Position numbers and translations under genes: made by a program. A stretch of DNA of 64,000 bases from Larix kaempferi (lineage: Eukaryota; Streptophyta; Pinopsida; Pinales; Pinaceae): NCBI GenBank assembly GCA_027924585.1, contig BSBM01001067.1, positions 4,094,501 through 4,158,500 on the forward strand. The letters run 5' to 3'. Position 1 is the stretch's first letter. Each line of letters opens with the position of its first letter. Shown here piece after piece: positions 25,301 to 37,345 of this stretch. The notes below the pieces were generated by a model. That model did not search any database. It saw only the letters and a program-made list of their open reading frames with translations, and was not told the DNA's origin.

Positions 25301-27396
25301 TGAAGGTTTCATGCTTCTACCGCTATAGAAGATGAAACTACTTAGAAGAATGCACCTGAAGAAAATGAGACAAGGAGGGAGTATTACCTAGTCTCAACAC
25401 TTTCTGGATCCGTCATCACAAGTGAGGACACATGGTTGGTTGATAGTGGAAAATAAAAAACATATGACTTTTTATAAGAGTGCCATCACCAATCTCAAGG
25501 AGAAAATTTTTGCATACAAGGTAGAGTTGGGAGACATCACAACCTATTCGATCCAAGGAGGTGGATCCAACTCCTTCCAGCTGAGTTTAGGAGATATTTT
25601 AAATGTGGAGGACATTCTTTATGTTCTAGGATTGAAGAATAACCTCCTATCAATTCAAGTTCTTGAAGATAAGGGCTTTCGAGTTATCTTCATGGATAAT
25701 CAAGTACTAATATGGCCGAAGAACAAAGACTTGAAATATGCAGTAGTGATTGGAGTTAGAGAGGGAGGTCTCTACAAGGTACTCGAGAAGTACATTCAAG
25801 ATATGGTTAAGAACACTATTAGTCCATGCAAGCTATCAACATAGGAGGCTTGCTCACCTCCACTACAAATCGCTGCCAGAATTACAACAAATGGTGAAAG
25901 GTATGCTTGTATTTGATTTTGAGCATGATAGTGTATGTAGGGGTTGTGCACTTGGGAAGAATGTTAATACATTCTGATGTATGTGGTCCCATGTCATCCA
26001 TTCCCTAAGTGGCTATTTATATTATGTACTGTTTATAGATGACTTCTCTAGAAAGTCATGGATTTATTTCCTAAAGGCTAAGAGCGAAACCTTAGCAAGT
26101 TTTAGGAATTCAAATCCCTAGTTGAGAATTAGACAAGAAAGCACATCGTGATTTGAGATCTGACAATGGAGGTGATTTTGATTCACATGTGTTAAATTAT
26201 TTCTGTAGTGATGCGGGAATTTGTATAGAGTTAACTGTACCCTACAACCCTTAGCGAAATGGGGTTGCCAAAAGGAAGAATAGAACCATATGTGGGGCCG
26301 CAAAATCCATGATGCATGATTAAGACATGTCTACCTCATTATGGGAAGAGGCCACCAGTACAAAAATATATCCAAAATAGAAGTCCTCATGCCATTCCGG
26401 ATGAGAAGACACCTGAAGAAGTGTTCACTGGTGAAAAACTAGATATTTCACACTTGAGGATCTTTGGGAGTCTTGTATACATTCATGTGCTGAAAGAAAA
26501 GATGACAAACATGGAGCCATCAGGAAAGAAGGGAGACTTTGTTGGTTATAGAGATCATCCAAATCATACATAATATATGTGCCAGGTGAAAGACACATTG
26601 AGGTCAGCCGAGATGTGACCGTCCATGAAGAGGCATCATTCAAGCGATCGAAAGAGATTCAATATGATATAGACATAGAGGAGCATGAGACTCCTATGAT
26701 GGAGGACCCAGATACTGATTCTTCCCATTCATATGTTTAGAGGGAGAATCCAGCATAGTTCTCAGATTCACTAGCTCCTGATGAACCAGTAGAACTGGTT
26801 GATGAACCTCCTACCAAGAGGAGGTATGCATGATGCCGAGATATACTACAAGATGCAGAGAGGAATGGAGCACCATTAGGCTCTTCCAGAGAGTGAAAGA
26901 AACCTGACATATATTCATGGTATGTTGCATATATGAGTCACATTAGTGATTCAAAGCATTACACCTATGAAGAAGCTGCAAAGAAATAAGTATGGGAAGA
27001 TGCATGGTAGAAGAATACAAGTCTATTACGAAGAATGATGTTTGGGAAGTTGTTCCTAAACCTGAAGGGAATTCCATAGTTACTTCCAGATGGCTTTACA
27101 AGATCAAGTATGCTGCTAATGGCGGTATTGAAAAGTATAAATCCATATTTGTTGCCCGAGGTTTCTCTTAGAAAGAAGACATAGACTATGAGGAGACATT
27201 TGATCCCATGGACAAGTACACCACTATTCGATATGTGATCTCACTTGCATTTGTTCTAGGATGGAAACTTCATCATATGGATGTGAAGACAACCTTCCTC
27301 AATGGTGAGGTTGAGGAAGAGGCTTATATTCAACATCCTAAGGGGTTTTTGGTTCATGGGAAGGAGTCGCATGTGTGCAAATTGAAGAAAGCCTTG
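25300..27396 (+). pseudogene. Copia-A pol, 5' part (protease, integrase, RT N-terminal part)
   Basis: The aspartic protease site WLVDSG lies at 25432-25449, followed by a frameshift into HMTFYKSAITN. RRLAHLHYKSLPELQQMVKG is the GAG-pre-integrase zinc-binding region (about 25845). The integrase core is recognisable in pieces: IDDFSRKSW, RSDNGGDF, VPYNP.RNGVAKRKNRTI. The RT part reads VTSRWLYKIK, VARGFS and MDVKTTFLNGEVEEEAYIQ, then KLKKAL, where TRG-1 enters. There are many stops and several frame changes. Confidence 0.9.
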
Positions 27397-29263
27397 TGTT
27401 AGCACTCCAGGAAACTACCTAGGGTTATAAGCTAGGTATGCCTGGTAACTTAAGAATTCAATGTTTTTTGTGTTTTTTTTAAGGGGTGGATCAATGGGAT
27501 GACTCAATCCGAGTATAGCATTCAGACATTCATCATGGTAAACAAATAAAACAGTGCTCTCAAGAATTGATTAATCAGCAAATACTTTGAAAAATGGATG
27601 AAGAAAAGGAATGTGACCAAACAGTACAGAGTAGGGCTCGAGAGACATTCAAGAAACTAACATCAAGCTATGAGCTAAACAATGGAAAGAGACCATTCAA
27701 AGCTAGATAACATAGATAATAGTGAAAGGAAGATGGAAAGCTGATACCAAAACTGAAAGAAACCTGTGATCTGTATTAGCATAAGAAAATTGAGTACAAT
27801 AGCAGACTACTGCATCCAAAATCGAACCTCCACAAAGTCTTGGTTCTCAGGCTTTATAGCCTTTACACAGTAATTCTCAGATCTAAAAACGTGGATCTGG
27901 CTGAGCTAACTGAAACATCAAACTAAAAAAATAAATGCAAAGAGAAAGGATTGATTCCTTGAATCAAGGGACTTGATGATGTGTCAATCTTCTTCAAAAC
28001 TCGGTGGTCGATGAAGTGCAGCAGCCTCCCAAGGCTCGGTGATCTTAGCTGGGCGCAGAGACAGTCAAGAAGCTGATGTGGCAATCAATCCCTTAGAGCC
28101 ATCCCTCATTTCAAGGTGAAAGTCATTTAAAATATGCCCCTGATTGAAAATTCGCCCAATAACCTTTAGATATGGATAATATAATTCATAATACGTCTCT
28201 TAAGACTGGCCTTGTGCTTTATCCTCGAACAAAAATGATATCTGTGCAAAAATACGAAATCTGCCAAAAACAGACTTTCGGCAGCTAACAGTGCTGCCAA
28301 TTTCATGACTTATCTGCCGAAAGCTGGCTTTTCGGCAGCTAATGAGTGTTGTAGAAACCCGCCTAAGCTGCCGAAAGCCTGTAGAATTCCAAAAAAAAAC
28401 TGCCTTCAGCAAAAATCGATTTTCTCCACCGTCCGATGTCCATTTTGGCTGTTCAAATAGTCGATTTTGATCTACAGAACCTAAGCTATCCACTGGTGCT
28501 TTCAGATTTGAATTTGGAGTTCGGGAAGGCCGTCAAAATCGCCCCACAAGATCACGTGGTTTCAGCAGAAAATTCCTCCAATTTTCTGTTACAGGTCTGT
28601 GTTATTAACGTTTTGCCGAGCTCCTCTTAAATCGAATCAGAGGGTTAGCTACCTTTTCAGTTGATTAGAGATACCATTCCTTTGGATTCTCAGTTATTTG
28701 TTGAAAGAAGGAGTTCATTTATGATTCCTGATTTGTAGCTGAAGATTTTAACTGTCAGTCATAGAGCTGGATGATGACCTGTCACTGCAACCAAGATTTG
28801 AGCAGACTCCAGCTTGTGAAAGCGAGACTCAGCAGATTGTGACATGAGAGAATATCTTATAGCAGACAAAAGAGGAACCTCTTACTGAAATCATGGAGTT
28901 TAAATCAAAAGTTGACTCCTCCTTTTCCACTGAGTTTTACCCTGCTGAGAACCTCCTGCGGACTAATGTTGCGCTCTATTCTTCCTTTCGGCGGCTTAAA
29001 CACAGGCTCGCTTGATGTGGGACTGAATACGGACCCAATCCTTTAATTTTGCTTGTAAAAACCTTTTCGGCAGCTTATGTCTTTTCTGTCAACGCCTTTA
29101 GCTGCCGAAAATGGGCCCTTTTGGCAGCTAACTGGCTTCCTGCAAAACAGTGTTAGCTGCCGAAACCTGTTTTTTTTTAAATTTGAAGCCCAAGACTCAT
29201 AGAAATAAGAAATTTTACCCATTCTGTCACCCAAAATGATGGTGGTCAATTTGGGAGATAACA
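27397..29263 (-). repeat. TRG-1 3' LTR (1867 bp)
   Basis: On the plus strand it begins TGTTAGCACTCC and ends GGGAGATAACA. It is nearly identical to 30829-32696. It contains clusters of the motif TTTCGGCAGCTAA in both orientations near 28275-28380 and 29065-29165. The minus-strand open frame at 28200-28493 mostly reflects those repeats. Confidence 0.95.
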
Positions 29264-29283
29264 TCTGGCTCCTACTCGGGGAT
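29264..29283 (-). other. TRG-1 polypurine tract region
   Basis: In sense this reads CCCCGAGTAGGAGCCAGA directly before the 3' LTR. TRG-2 has the similar CCCCAATAGGAGCCAGT at the same place. Confidence 0.6.
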
Positions 29284-29501
29284 GGAATCCTCCCAGTGAG
29301 GTTCCGAAGAACAAGTAGTTCCAGTAGCCTTTAGCATTGGGCATGGAGTCATTAAGTCTTTAACGCTGATCCCTCTGCAAACCTATAGCTTACATGCAGC
29401 CTGCTCTGCTTATTCAATAACAACTGAAAACTTATCTACGTGCTCATGAAAAGAGCTTATTCTCCTATCTACTCCTACACTAACTAATAGAAGCAGCATG
29501 A

Positions 29502-30638
29502 TCAAGTAACACTGGATTTCCAATGCATCCATGTCAGATTGTGATTTACAGGCATCATGCTGAATCTTGATCCCAACAATAATAAATACCATATCATGCA
29601 GAAGAAAGGTTCGAACAGATGATCAAAACAATCACCTGCTAACAGAAATATCCTTGGATTTATGCTGCTCATAGAATCTAAAGAATCAGCAATAGGATCA
29701 TGAAAAACATGATGAAATACCTCTTGAAGCTGCTGCTGCAACTGACTGTGTTGTAACTGCTCTTCATTTCCTTCACCGAACTCATTGATGAATGTAGATT
29801 GCTGGATCTTTGCTGGAGGAACATATACGATAGGTTGCTGATCTGGACTGTTCAGTTCCTCACCACCATCATTCTCTTCATTAATGCTGAAATCTGCCTT
29901 TGTCTGCAAGTCTGGAAGATGTGGGCTGCTTATAACACATGCTGCTGCAACATCAATACATTCGGGATCATGGTTCATCTGTTCTAGCTGAAGATTGGAC
30001 AGCTCCTGCAAATCTGGAAATTGTAAGCTATCCTCTTTAAACTCTACAAATCTGAAAATGTCACTTGCTGGTATGTCATTCTGCTCAACGTCTTCAAACT
30101 TTTCAGAGGGAACAATCTCATCTTCAAGACAACATACATCAGTAAGTGCATTTGATATGATGTCAAAAGCATCATTAAGGTTATCCTGAGGTGAATCAAT
30201 GACCTCCGGATCATGGTGAAGAGTATTTTCTTCAGCTGCATACTCTTCCTGAAGATCTACTTTTGAAAGATCAAACTCATGGCAACACTCAGGATAAAGA
30301 AGATCAGCTGAGAATATATCTTTACAAAACACATGAAAAGCAGCATGAAAATATGCTAAAGAACTGATACTTGCATTAGGCAAAGACCAATACCAATCAC
30401 GAGCAATCCCTTCTAATGAACAACAGAAGAGTCGGATCTGAACATCCTCATGCACTACCTGCAACCGGTGCATGTAGTCATGAAAGTCCAGCAAATGTTC
30501 AGCTGGCACTTCCCCCTCTTCTCCTCGAAATCTAGGAAGACTGTTTTCCCATTCATCTCTAGCAGGCACTTGATTAGGAAAACCAGCAATGCTTGAAAAA
30601 TCACAGAACGCATACCTCTTGGCTAAGATTCTGTTCAT
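29502..30638 (-). CDS. gag: TRG-1 Gag (378 aa, intact)
   Basis: The only long ORF of TRG-1. Its N-terminal half is a Retrotrans_gag-like domain of the gypsy (Athila/Tat) type: FPNQVP, LPRFRGEE, HLLDFHDYMHRLQV, LFCCSLEGIARDWYWSLP (residues about 20-95). A long acidic, low-complexity middle follows (about 110-290). The last 70 residues or so are hydrophobic and aromatic, with FHDPIADSLDSM, and end WMHWKSSVT. No CCHC knuckle or protease motif is present. The start MNRILAK is the first ATG after the PBS-side leader. The ORF has no stop or frameshift, unlike the coding regions of the host element around it. Role inferred from the family: capsid-like particle assembly for its own RNA. Confidence 0.85.
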   Translation of the reverse strand: MNRILAKRYAFCDFSSIAGFPNQVPARDEWENSLPRFRGEEGEVPAEHLLDFHDYMHRLQVVHEDVQIRLFCCSLEGIARDWYWSLPNASISSLAYFHAAFHVFCKDIFSADLLYPECCHEFDLSKVDLQEEYAAEENTLHHDPEVIDSPQDNLNDAFDIISNALTDVCCLEDEIVPSEKFEDVEQNDIPASDIFRFVEFKEDSLQFPDLQELSNLQLEQMNHDPECIDVAAACVISSPHLPDLQTKADFSINEENDGGEELNSPDQQPIVYVPPAKIQQSTFINEFGEGNEEQLQHSQLQQQLQEVFHHVFHDPIADSLDSMSSINPRIFLLAGDCFDHLFEPFFCMIWYLLLLGSRFSMMPVNHNLTWMHWKSSVT

Positions 30639-30807
30639 GTCATCCCAGTGGAATCACCAACAGATTCTGAACAATGGAGTCGCCACTGAGTTCGTCCTTC
30701 ATGGAGTCGCCAGATAGATGATTATAACCAGTAAGTGTCTACCCCTTGTCTATCATCAAAGAGTAGATCTGTGTCGTTCTCCCAGGAAGATCAGCTTCTC
30801 ACTCCTC

Positions 30808-30825
30808 TCCCCGGCAACGACGCCA
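30808..30825 (-). other. TRG-1 primer binding site (tRNA-Asp type)
   Basis: On the plus strand tccccggcaacgacgcca, 3 nt from the LTR edge. It matches the 3' end of plant tRNA-Asp (including CCA) with one mismatch (gacgcca versus ggcgcca). Confidence 0.85.
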
Positions 30826-30828
30826 ATT

Positions 30829-32696
30829 TGTTAGCACTCCAGGAAACTACCTAGGGTTATAAGCTAGGTATGCCTGGTAACTTAAGAATTCAATGTTTTT
30901 TGTGTTTTTTGTAAGGGGTGGATCAATGGGATGACTCAATCCGAGTATAGCATTCAGACATTCATCATGGTAAACAAATAAAACAGTGCTCTCAAGAATT
31001 GATTAATCAGCAAATACTTTGAAAAATGGATGAAGAAAAGGAATGTGACCAAACCAGTACAGAGTAGGGCTCGAGAGACATTCAAGAAACTAACATCAAG
31101 CTATGAGCTAAACAATGGAAAGAGACCATTCAAAGCTAGATAACATAGATAATAGTGAAAGGAAGATGGAAAGCTGATACCAAAACTGAAAGAAACCTGT
31201 GATCTGTATTAGCATAAGAAAACTGAGTACAATAGCAGACTACTGCATCCAAAATCGAACCTCCACAAAGTCTTGGTTCTCAGGCTTTATAGCCTTTACA
31301 CAGTAATTCTCAGATCTAAAAACGTGGATCTGGCTGAGCTAACTGAAACATCAAACTAAAAAAATAAATGCAAAGAGAAAGGATTGATTCCTTGAATCAA
31401 GGGACTTGATGATGTGTCAATCTTCTTCAAAACTCGGTGGTCGATGAAGTGCAGCAGCCTCCCAAGGCTCGGTGATATTAGCTGGGCGCAGAGACAGTCA
31501 AGAAGCTGATGTGGCAATCAATCCCTTAGAGCCATCCCTCATTTCAAGGTGAAAGTCATTTAAAATATGCCCCTGATTGAAAATTCGCCCAATAACCTTT
31601 AGATATGGATAATATAATTCATAATACGTCTCTTAAGACTGGCCTTGTGCTTTATCCTCGAACAAAAATGATATCTGTGCAAAAATACGAAATCTGCCAA
31701 AAACAGACTTTCGGCAGCTAACAGTGCTGCCAATTTCATGACTTATCTGCCGAAAGCTGGCTTTTCGGCAGCTAATGAGTGTTGTAGAAACCCGCCTAAG
31801 CTGCCGAAAGCCTGTAGAATTCCAAAAAAAAACTGCCTTCAGCAAAAATCGATTTTCTCCACCGTCCGATGTCCATTTTGGCTGTTCAAATAGTCGATTT
31901 TGATCTACAGAACCTAAGCTATCCACTGGTGCTTTCAGATTTGAATTTGGAGTTCGGGAAGGCCGTCAAAATTGCCCCGCAAGATCACGTGGTTTCAGCA
32001 GAAAATTCCTCCAATTTTCTGTTACAGGTCTGTGTTATTAACGTTTTGCCGAGCTCCTCTTAAATCGAATCAGAGGGTTAGCTACCTTTTCAGTTGATTA
32101 GAGATAACATTCCTTTGGATTCTCAGTTATTTGTTGAAAGAAGGAGTTCATTTATGATTCCTGATTTGTAGCTGAAGATTTTAACTGTCAGTCATAGAGC
32201 TGGATGATGACCTGTCACTGCAACCAAGATTTGAGCAGACTCCAGCTTGTGAAAGCGAGACTCAGCAGATTGTGACATGAGAGAATATCTTATAGCAGAC
32301 AAAAGAGGAACCTCTTACTGAAATCATGGAGTTTAAATCAAAAGTTGACTCCTCCTTTTCCACTGAGTTTTACCCTGCTGAGAACCTCCTGCGGACTAAT
32401 GTTGCGCTCTATTCTTCCTTTCGGCGGCTTAAACACAGGCTCGCTTGATGTGGGACTGAATACGGACCCAATCCTTTAATTTTGCTTGTAAAAACCTTTT
32501 CGGCAGCTTATGTCTTTTCTGTCAACGCCTTTAGCTGCCGAAAATGGGCCCTTTCGGCAGCTAACTGGCTTCCTGCAAAACAGTGTTAGCTGCCGAAACC
32601 TGTTTTTTTTTAAATTTGAAGCCCAAGACTCATAGAAATAAGAAATTTTACCCATTCTGTCACCCAAAATGATGGTGGTCAATTTGGGAGATAACA
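30829..32696 (-). repeat. TRG-1 5' LTR (1868 bp)
   Basis: The sense 5' copy, with the same ends as 27397-29263. By-eye differences between the copies include several C/T or G/A changes, three of them at CpG sites. Confidence 0.95.
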
Positions 32697-33809
32697 CCTT
32701 GTATGGTCTTAAGCAAGCTCCCAGAGCTTGGTATTTGAGAATTGACAGCTATATTCAGAGACTAGGCTTCTCTAAGAGGGAAGCTGATCCAACTTTGTAC
32801 TTCAAAGTAGTGAAGAACCAACCATTGATATTGGTTCTATATGTTAATGATTTGTTCCTTACTGGAGAGGAATAACTAATTGCTTGGTGCAAGAGGGATC
32901 TCACTTCTGAGTTCGAGATGAAAGACTTAGGTCTTATGCACTACTTTCTTGGCCTTGAGATTTGGCAAGAAAAGATGAGATATTTATTTCTCAAGGGAAG
33001 TACAATGTTTATGCATTGTGCAGGTTTGGCATGATGTATTGCAAATCCATGAGTACTCTGGTGGTTTACCATTTGAGGAAACTATATCAGTCAAATTCTA
33101 GATCGGATCTAGTGGACCCCACTTTGTATAACAACTTATTGGTTCATTGATGTACTTGATAAACTTGAGACTAGATATATGTTATGCTGTGAGTATTATG
33201 AGTTAGTTTATGTATGATCCGAGACATAGAAATTGGTTTGCTACTAAGCATGTGCTTAGGTACCTACGAGGTATGATTTCTTATGAACTCAGATATGCCT
33301 CCAGTGGAGGGGTGTTTTTACTTGGTTATACTATCTCTGATTGGGGTGGTAGCATTGTGGACCGAAAGAGTACATCGATCTATTGTTTTAGCTTGGGAGA
33401 TGCTATGATATTTTGGTTTAGCAGGAAGCAGGGCTCTGTAGCCTAGAGTACCACTGAAGCAGAGTATATTGCTGCTAGTACTACCTTCTAAGAAGTAGTG
33501 TGGCTTAGGAATCTATTTGCTGGGTTTTTTGGTGAGAAGCTTGAGTCTACAATCATTCGGTGTGACAATCAAAGCTGCATCAAGCTTTATGAAAACCCCG
33601 TATTTCATGATAAGTCGAATCCAATTGAAATGAAGTATCACTTCATCAGATACATGGTCCAAAAAGGTATAATGAAACTTCAATACATTGCTATTGATGA
33701 GAATATTGGAGATGTGTTAACAAAGCCTCTGTCAGTGACGAAGTTTAGGTACTTCCGAGACAAGCTTGGTATGGCAGAGAATGCCTCCCTCGCTGAGAGG
33801 GAGTGTTAA
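32697..33809 (+). pseudogene. Copia-A pol, 3' part (RT C-terminal part and RNase H)
   Basis: Resumes at LYGLKQAPRAWYLRID after the TSD. The RT active site reads LVLYVNDLFLTG, where the family has YVDD, so one catalytic Asp is Asn. RNase H follows: VLRYLRGMISYELRY, GYTISDWGGSIVDRKSTS, STTEAEYIAAS, then IRCDNQSCIKLYENPVFHDK and DVLTKPLSVTKF. The frame ends EREC-stop at 33809, overlapping the first bases of the 3' LTR. Stops lie near 32872 and 33444, and other breaks near 33000-33210. Confidence 0.92.
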
Positions 33810-34850
33810 ATGTACATCATCATGAGTCATTCTCCGCGCCAATATTTTGCATCCAAGATTGGGCCTCATGTGTTGAGGTAGGGAAACTAAGTTGGACCCA
33901 AGAATTTGAAGTAGACTTTTGAGTTGGACTCAAGAATGACTAAGCCTTCAGTTGTAAAAGGTTATTCCTCATGTGTTGAGGTGAATGCTTTGATGTATTA
34001 AAGTGATGATGTTGTAAAGTCTTGTTGGACAAGGCTCATGACTTGTGTATCAAGTTAGACTCTCATGTGGACCTCCAGTTATAGTAGGTACCCATGGGGT
34101 GGAACTCCAGTTATAGAGGTAGATGCTTTGCATGTTGAAGCATTAATGTTGTGTGATGTATTACTAACCATGGTCACCAATTTCTATTAAGTCTCCTTTA
34201 GAGATTGGCCACCTCTAGAGTGAATTACTTTAGCATATGATCATTTGGTCTGAGAGTAATATAATATGATCACATCTCCTGATAAGTATTATGAGTATAA
34301 TTTGATATGGTAGATAATTAAAGTTAACACATATTGACCATGCAGTAAAGATAAGAGATAAAGATAAATGCATAAAGAAAAATAGAATTTGAATTGCTCA
34401 TGAGATGACTAAGTCAACTTGGACTGTTAAGCTTCAGTTAAAGCCATAATGTATGCCTAAGTTAATTAAAGATCTCACAGTGGTCACTACAAGTAAATCA
34501 ATCATCATGATTTCAATTAAAGAGAATTTAACTAAGTGATAACAAAGAAGAGCTAGTTAACTAAGTGTTATTGTTGACAACACTTATGTTAAACTAAAAG
34601 ACGACACTTATGTTAAACTAAAATATGAAACTTGCGTTACGACACTTGCTTGATGGAACTTAAGTTAGCCACCTAGCTAAGTGGGAAATATTTTAGTTAA
34701 GGGGCGAGTACATCCTAAGACTTAGTTCAATGAGTTAATGCACTACATGAGAAGTGGGGCGTGCTTCTTCATGCAAGATTGATACATCCATATGGAGGGC
34801 GAGTTCATCATGAAGTCAGAGGATAAAAATAGAAGTTGATGCATGTGAAG
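33804..34850 (+). repeat. Copia-A 3' LTR, truncated
   Basis: Begins TGTTAAATGTACATC after the purine tract gagagggag. It parallels 22882-23923 and stops at gcatgtgaa(g), where the Copia-B LTR starts. Confidence 0.88.
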
Positions 34851-37279
34851 TGTTGAAATTTGGTTGTCATTGATGTCAACTAATGTCAAAGAGGATGTCA
34901 ATTAATTCAGTTTGAGTCATTGATGTCAACTGAGGTCAAAGTAGATACATCATTCTTATGCCAGCTTAAAGAAGTATATGGAAGCCACTTTGAAGAAGTA
35001 TATGCGCAATATGGTGAAGGATATGGATGCCAGTCTGAAGAAGTATATCTAGAAGTTACATCAATATGAAGATGTGTGTCCAAGGATACATCATGCATTA
35101 CCAACATGCATAAGTACACAAGAAAGGTACATCATGTAGATCCAGTCCAAAGAAGTACATAAGTAATGTATCCTACTACATGTGGTACCTATGTAGATAT
35201 CAAGTCCACCAAGTCATACTCTCTCAAGGTAGCACCCAAAGAATTGGTTGGACAAAGGTATATGTGCACAAGCAGCTAAGGAGTTGGTTAAGCAAAGGTG
35301 CAAGTGTGCAAGCATGTCAAGGAAATATTCTGGAATACGCAAGCAAGCCCAAGCATTGTATGGTCAAAGATTGGAAGTGCAAAAGAAGTATGAAACGAAT
35401 TATGGTTGACCAGCCCTGAAAGTGCGCAAGTCTCACCAATCAGAAGATGCTTTCAGTTATTGAAGTGCACACAAATTCCAAGAAGGGTGCAACGGTTGAA
35501 GTTAGTATATGCACAAATTCCACAACTAAAGAATTAGCAAGTGCGCAAGTCCCACAAGTGATGATACCACAAGGGTTAAAGTCCCACTAAGTCAAGGTCT
35601 AGGTATGCACAAGTTATACAAGAGATGGCATGACAAAAGTGCACGATGAGGTCAAACAAGTCGAGGACCATGGTTGCGCAAGTTCTACAAAGAAATGGTA
35701 CATCGAGAGTGTAGGACTACAATGCTAAGGTGAAAGTTCCACTAATTTGTGGACCATGGATGCGCAAAACCCAAAAAGGATGACATATAAATAGTATAGA
35801 ACATGACATGTGGAATAGGCATAATCCGTGAACAAAGGAAGAAGGAATGCCACAACAAACTTGTGGACATATAATCCTTGTACGACATGTATAAATAAAG
35901 ATGCAATATCGAGATTTGAAGTAAGCTTGATGGCAAGGCTATATAGATTCAAGTGGAAAATACAAATTTATATTCGGGACATCAAGGGATTGAGGACAAA
36001 ATGACATTATCTAGTGAGGAGCTGAGTGTGCACATACAACAAAATGATTTACTGATGGTGCACAAAATATGCCGTAGATCTGTGACGGATTCACAAATAC
36101 TGAAAAGCATAATTATAGAAGTATGTGCAAGTGCGTGAGGACTGAATGATAGTATTGCTAGAAGCACACATATAGCCATAGATGATGTAAGAGAGAAGCG
36201 TAGAGACATAACCAAAGTATACCAGAATATGCCCAGAATTTTGACTGATGCATGAATTTTGAAGTGAAGTGTGCAAAGTAAGGAATTCCATTAGATGCAC
36301 AATGACAAAACAACAACATAATCTTGTAAGCACATCATGATGAGGACAATATGAGGCAAGTGCGTTAAACTGAAAATATGAATCATATGATGCACACCAT
36401 GTCGCAGATTATCTAAATGACTGTAGCACTTAAACCAAATGGACATATATAAGTTAGTGCGCAGTTTGATCTGATATTGGTGCGTAATTTCAGAACAAGA
36501 AGATATCAATTGAAGCACAGTATTAGTCGGTGAAGTGCAATTGCGCAGAAGCATAATATTACAACTAATTAGTGGTGTAGACTGCAGCAGATGAAGTAGC
36601 ACATGACATATGAAGTAATTCATCAACATAAGTGAATAATTGAGTGGAATGAGAGATCAAGTGATGTATGCAGCACATTGATAGTGAATTGTCTACATAC
36701 AAAGGTGGCGCAAAACAAAACTAACTATGGAAGATCAGAAGTGTGAGCTAGTTGAAAGTTCAATAAGACAGAATATTATTTTGGATATCTCGGTGGCAGG
36801 ACAGGGCAAGGAGTAGGAGGTTCAATCCTCCTTCTAGTTGGTGCTAGATAACACAGGGAGTTGGTGCTTCCTTCAGGTCGGTGCCTGTAAAACCAAGAGG
36901 TTGTATCCTCCTTCTAGTTGGTGTTGGAGAACAAAGGGAGTTAGTGCTTCCTTCAGGTTGGTACCTGTAAAACAAGGGAGTTAGTGCCTCCTTCCATTTG
37001 GAGCTGGTAAACACAAGAATTCAATGCTTCATTGAATGTATTCTTTTAATTTCAACAGAGCATTCTTTGGTTTTCTCCCATTTGGGTTTCCACATCAAAA
37101 TCCAGTGTGTTTTGTGTTCTTTATCTTGATGCATATGTGGATGATTGTTTTATTTATGTTGGATGCATAATTAAAGATCAAGATTAAGTTAAAGACTAAT
37201 CTATTAAAGAAGGTAAAAACTATTGTTAATTGCGCTAATACTGATTCACCCCCCTCTCTGAATTAAACCGATTCCAACA
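34851..37279 (+). repeat. Copia-B LTR, first copy (2429 bp)
   Basis: Begins TGTTGAAATTTGGTTGTCAT and ends CGATTCCAACA. It carries recurrent TGCGCAAGT/TGCACAAG words at 35275-35770 and, near the 3' end (36820-37015), alternating units containing GGAGGTT..AATCCTCC-type palindromes. Confidence 0.92.
36820..37015 (+). repeat. Imperfect tandem units in the Copia-B LTR (R/U5 side)
   Basis: Alternating ggagttggtgcttcc and ggttgtatcctccttc-type units of roughly 45 bp. A corresponding set is at 60095-60300 in the second LTR, where AGGAGGTTGTAACCTCCT is a perfect palindrome. Confidence 0.8.
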
Positions 37280-37281
37280 AT

Positions 37282-37293
37282 TGGTATTAGAGC
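37282..37293 (+). other. Copia-B primer binding site (tRNA-iMet type)
   Basis: TGGTATTAGAGC follows the LTR after two bases. The consensus is TGGTATCAGAGC. Confidence 0.85.
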
Positions 37294-37345
37294 CAGGTTT
37301 CTTTAGTCATAGATTAACATATGGAAGATATATCCTTGCGCAGAC

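Larger units (their letters stand above)
27397..32696 (-). mobile_element. TRG-1: gag-only LTR retrotransposon (TR-GAG type), young
   Basis: A 5300-bp insertion inside the Copia-A RT. A 5-bp TSD, CCTTG, lies at 27392-27396 and 32697-32701, and removing one copy rejoins KKAL to YGLKQAPR. It reads on the minus strand: 5' LTR 32696-30829, PBS, one gag ORF, PPT, 3' LTR 29263-27397. The internal part is only about 1.57 kb, with no protease, RT, RNase H or integrase, so it depends on enzymes supplied in trans. By eye the LTRs differ by 7 substitutions and 1 indel over 1867 bp (about 0.4%), which indicates a recent insertion. Confidence 0.95.
22882..34850 (+). mobile_element. Copia-A: dead Ty1/copia retrotransposon, host of TRG-1, 3' LTR broken by Copia-B
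   Basis: Plus-strand copia element: 5' LTR (22882-24434), PBS, gag, protease, integrase, reverse transcriptase, RNase H and 3' LTR (from 33804). TRG-1 interrupts the RT coding region, and Copia-B starts inside the 3' LTR at 34851. Both LTRs begin TGTTAAATGTACA. Many stops and frameshifts make it non-autonomous. The last 510 bp or so of its 3' LTR is not seen again before the window ends. Confidence 0.92.

Noticed and set aside
28200-28493. 97-aa minus-strand ORF in the TRG-1 LTR (repeated at 31633-31926)
   Set aside because: Its apparent repeats (CRK, FRQ) are translations of the inverted DNA motif; no protein family resemblance.
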